A DNA stretch of 64,000 nucleotides from Blasia pusilla (Eukaryota > Marchantiophyta > Marchantiopsida > Blasiales): positions 56,668,001 through 56,732,000 of the forward strand of contig CM114272.1 of the NCBI GenBank assembly GCA_050084515.1. The letters run 5' to 3'. Shown one piece after another: positions 62,606 through 64,000 of this stretch. The notes under the pieces are model-generated. The model made no database searches. It saw nothing but the letters and a program-made list of their open reading frames with translations, and was not told where the DNA came from. The position numbers were made by a program, and so were the translations under genes. Position 1 is the first letter of the stretch. Every line of letters begins with the position of its first letter.

Positions 62606-63566
62606 CGGAGCAGAGCAAATCAGAGGTTGCGGAGTGCGGAAGGCTGCGGATCAGAGCAAAGCAAACCGGAGCTGCAGAGAGGAGCAAAGCCGACCTGCGG
62701 AGGCTACGGAGTGCGGAGCAGAGCAAACTTGCAAAGCAGAGCTGCGGAGAGGAGCAAAGCCGACTCGCCGAGCTGCGGATCAGAGCAAAATTGCAACGCA
62801 GAGCTGCAGAGAGGAGCAAAGCCGACTCGCCGAGCTGCGGAGGCTGCGGATCCGAGCACAGCAAAGCCGAGCTGCGGAGGGGGCGAAAATCGAATAGGAG
62901 CAAAGCCGACTCGCTGAGCTGCGGATCAGAGCAAAATTGCAACGCGGAGCTGCAGAGAGGAGCAAAGCCGACTCACCGAGTTGCGGAGGCTGCGGATCCG
63001 AGCACAGCAAGGCCGAGCTGCGGAGGGGGCGAAAATTGAAAAGGAGCAAAGTCGACTCGCCGAGCTGCGGATCAGAGCAAAATTGCAACGCGGAGCTGCA
63101 GAGAGGAGCAAAGCCGACTCGCCGAGCTGCGGAGAGGAGCAAAGCCGAAAACGAAAAGGAGCAAAGCCGACTCGCCGAGCTGCGGATCAGAGCAAAATTG
63201 CAACGCGGAGCTGCAGAGAGGAGCAAAGCCGACTCGCCGAGCTGCGGAGGCTGCGGATCATAGCAAACTTGCAAAGCCGAGCTGTGGAGAGGAGCAAAGC
63301 CGAGCTGCGGAGAGGAGCAAAGCCGAAAACCGAAAACCGAAAAGGAGCAAAGCCGACTCGCCAAGCTGCGAAGGCTGCGGAGAGGAGCGAAGCCGAAAAC
63401 CGAAAAGGAGCAAAGCCGACTCGCCGAGTTGCGGAGGGTGCGGATCCGAGCGCAGAAAAGCCGAGGCTGCCGAGCTGCGGAGAGGAGCAACGCCGAAAAG
63501 CGAAAAGGAGCAAAGCGGAGCTGCGGAGGTTACGGAGCGGAGGCTGCGGAGTGAGGCAGAGCAGAA
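62606..63566 (+). repeat. GC-rich mosaic tandem repeat, ~960 bp
   Basis: The array is built by shuffling a few modules: GAGCAAAGCCGACTCGCCGA + GCTGCGGA (about ten copies of the GACTCGCCGAG core, from 62,761 to 63,425); GATCAGAGCAAAATTGCAAC + GCGGAGCTGCAGAG (four close copies, near 62,780, 62,924, 63,069 and 63,182); and GGCTGCGGATCCGAGCACAG + CAAAGCCGAGCTGCGGAGGG (two to three copies). Spacing is irregular, so it is not a simple minisatellite. The plus strand is purine-rich and almost free of stops in several frames on both strands, which generates long spurious open frames. Confidence 0.92.
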
Positions 63567-63666
63567 TGAGGGGATTCAGGGCCCGTAGTCGGGTCTCCAC
63601 CCCCCTGCGAGCCCCTTGGCAGATGGGTGACCCTAACTGAAGCCGTTCGATTTAGATCGGACGGCT

Positions 63667-63709
63667 CAAATTAGTGTGCCCTAAGTGGGTGTTAGGGCAC
63701 ACATTTGAG
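63667..63709. repeat. Hairpin with 10-bp perfect core
   Basis: GTGTGCCCTA (63,674-63,683) pairs with TAGGGCACAC (63,693-63,702), extended by CAAAT/ATTTG outside a small bulge. Confidence 0.9.
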
Positions 63710-63765
63710 GGGACGGTCTGGATCGAGCCGCCTCCCCCTAAGCAAATCTAAGCCACTCCCGCATT

Positions 63766-64000
63766 TCCGGCAGCCGGAACCCCAAACGGCAATAAACCGT
63801 CCGCCGGAAAATGTTATCCAGCCGAAAACCGGCTTTCCTGCCCGGACGTCGCCACATTCCGACATGTTCCGACATTCAGGCAGTCACATTCCGGCGCGTG
63901 CAGGACTGCCCTGTCAACTTCCGGCAGCTATTCATTACCGCCCGGAACTGGTGCCGGTCGACTTCTTCCGGCGTCGGATTTTCCTGAAATTTGCCGGCCG
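63766..64000. repeat. Right CCGG-motif array (hAT subterminal-like)
   Basis: About eleven CCGG tetranucleotides occur in the last 235 bases, mostly within TTCCGGC or GCCGGAA in both orientations, with scattered TTCCGACA variants. This density is far above chance and mirrors the smaller cluster at 61.55-61.73 kb. hAT transposases bind such short subterminal motifs. The end of the element lies beyond the window. Confidence 0.6.

Noticed and set aside
62606-63566. CRISPR-like array
   Set aside because: Repeats vary in order and spacing, with no constant-length unique spacers, and the host is a eukaryote.
62548-63640. Several open frames of 100-240 codons on both strands
   Set aside because: All derive from the stop-poor mosaic repeat and give low-complexity peptides (AERSKADSP, SALLLSAAP); no sign of real protein.

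Overview
The window is nuclear DNA of a plant: multi-exon genes with GT-AG introns, Ty3/gypsy, Ty1/copia, hAT and Helitron remnants, and protein families with plant-type features. One gene resembles the centrin-binding Sfi1 proteins of centrioles and basal bodies. This hints at a lineage with flagellated sperm (bryophyte, lycophyte or fern), but the species cannot be fixed from the sequence. Exon borders were placed by hand from splice sites and reading phase, not from transcripts.

Layout. 1-3.9 kb: no recognisable gene. 3.9-10.2 kb, minus strand: a complete 15-exon BOP1/Erb1 ribosome-biogenesis gene whose exons sum to exactly 789 codons. One of its introns has AT-AC borders with U12-type signals, and paired telo-box motifs lie upstream. 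12.0-16.3 kb: a decayed Ty3/gypsy chromovirus pol on the minus strand, enclosed by inverted repeats of about 107 bp. 16.3-24.9 kb: gene-poor DNA with a cluster of three consecutive perfect palindromes at 20.65-20.81 kb and a 451-bp Helitron-like element at 23.91-24.36 kb. 24.9-25.4 kb: a seven-copy minisatellite.

27.7-37.6 kb, plus strand: a 21-exon gene for a coiled-coil protein with a tryptophan-rich Sfi1-like centre. 38.7-39.9 kb: a second palindrome-rich stretch. 40.0-41.0 kb: a ruined relative of the esterase gene found at 51 kb. 41.46-45.06 kb: a two-exon GT61 glycosyltransferase. 51.36-53.98 kb: an alpha/beta-hydrolase of the MES/hydroxynitrile-lyase family with an intact catalytic triad, possibly started by a signal-peptide exon at 49.45 kb. 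54-61.5 kb: AT-rich DNA with copia fragments and a Helitron-like end. 61.5-64 kb: a hAT transposase 3' exon next to a GC-rich mosaic repeat of about 960 bp, between clusters of CCGG motifs, with a D-armless tRNA-like fold nearby.

The host genes (ribosome assembly, a probable centrin/centriole scaffold, Golgi glycosylation, small-molecule ester hydrolysis) show no shared pathway. The strongest unusual observations are the AT-AC intron of BOP1, the Sfi1-like plant gene, the serial palindrome clusters and the mosaic repeat beside the hAT exon.
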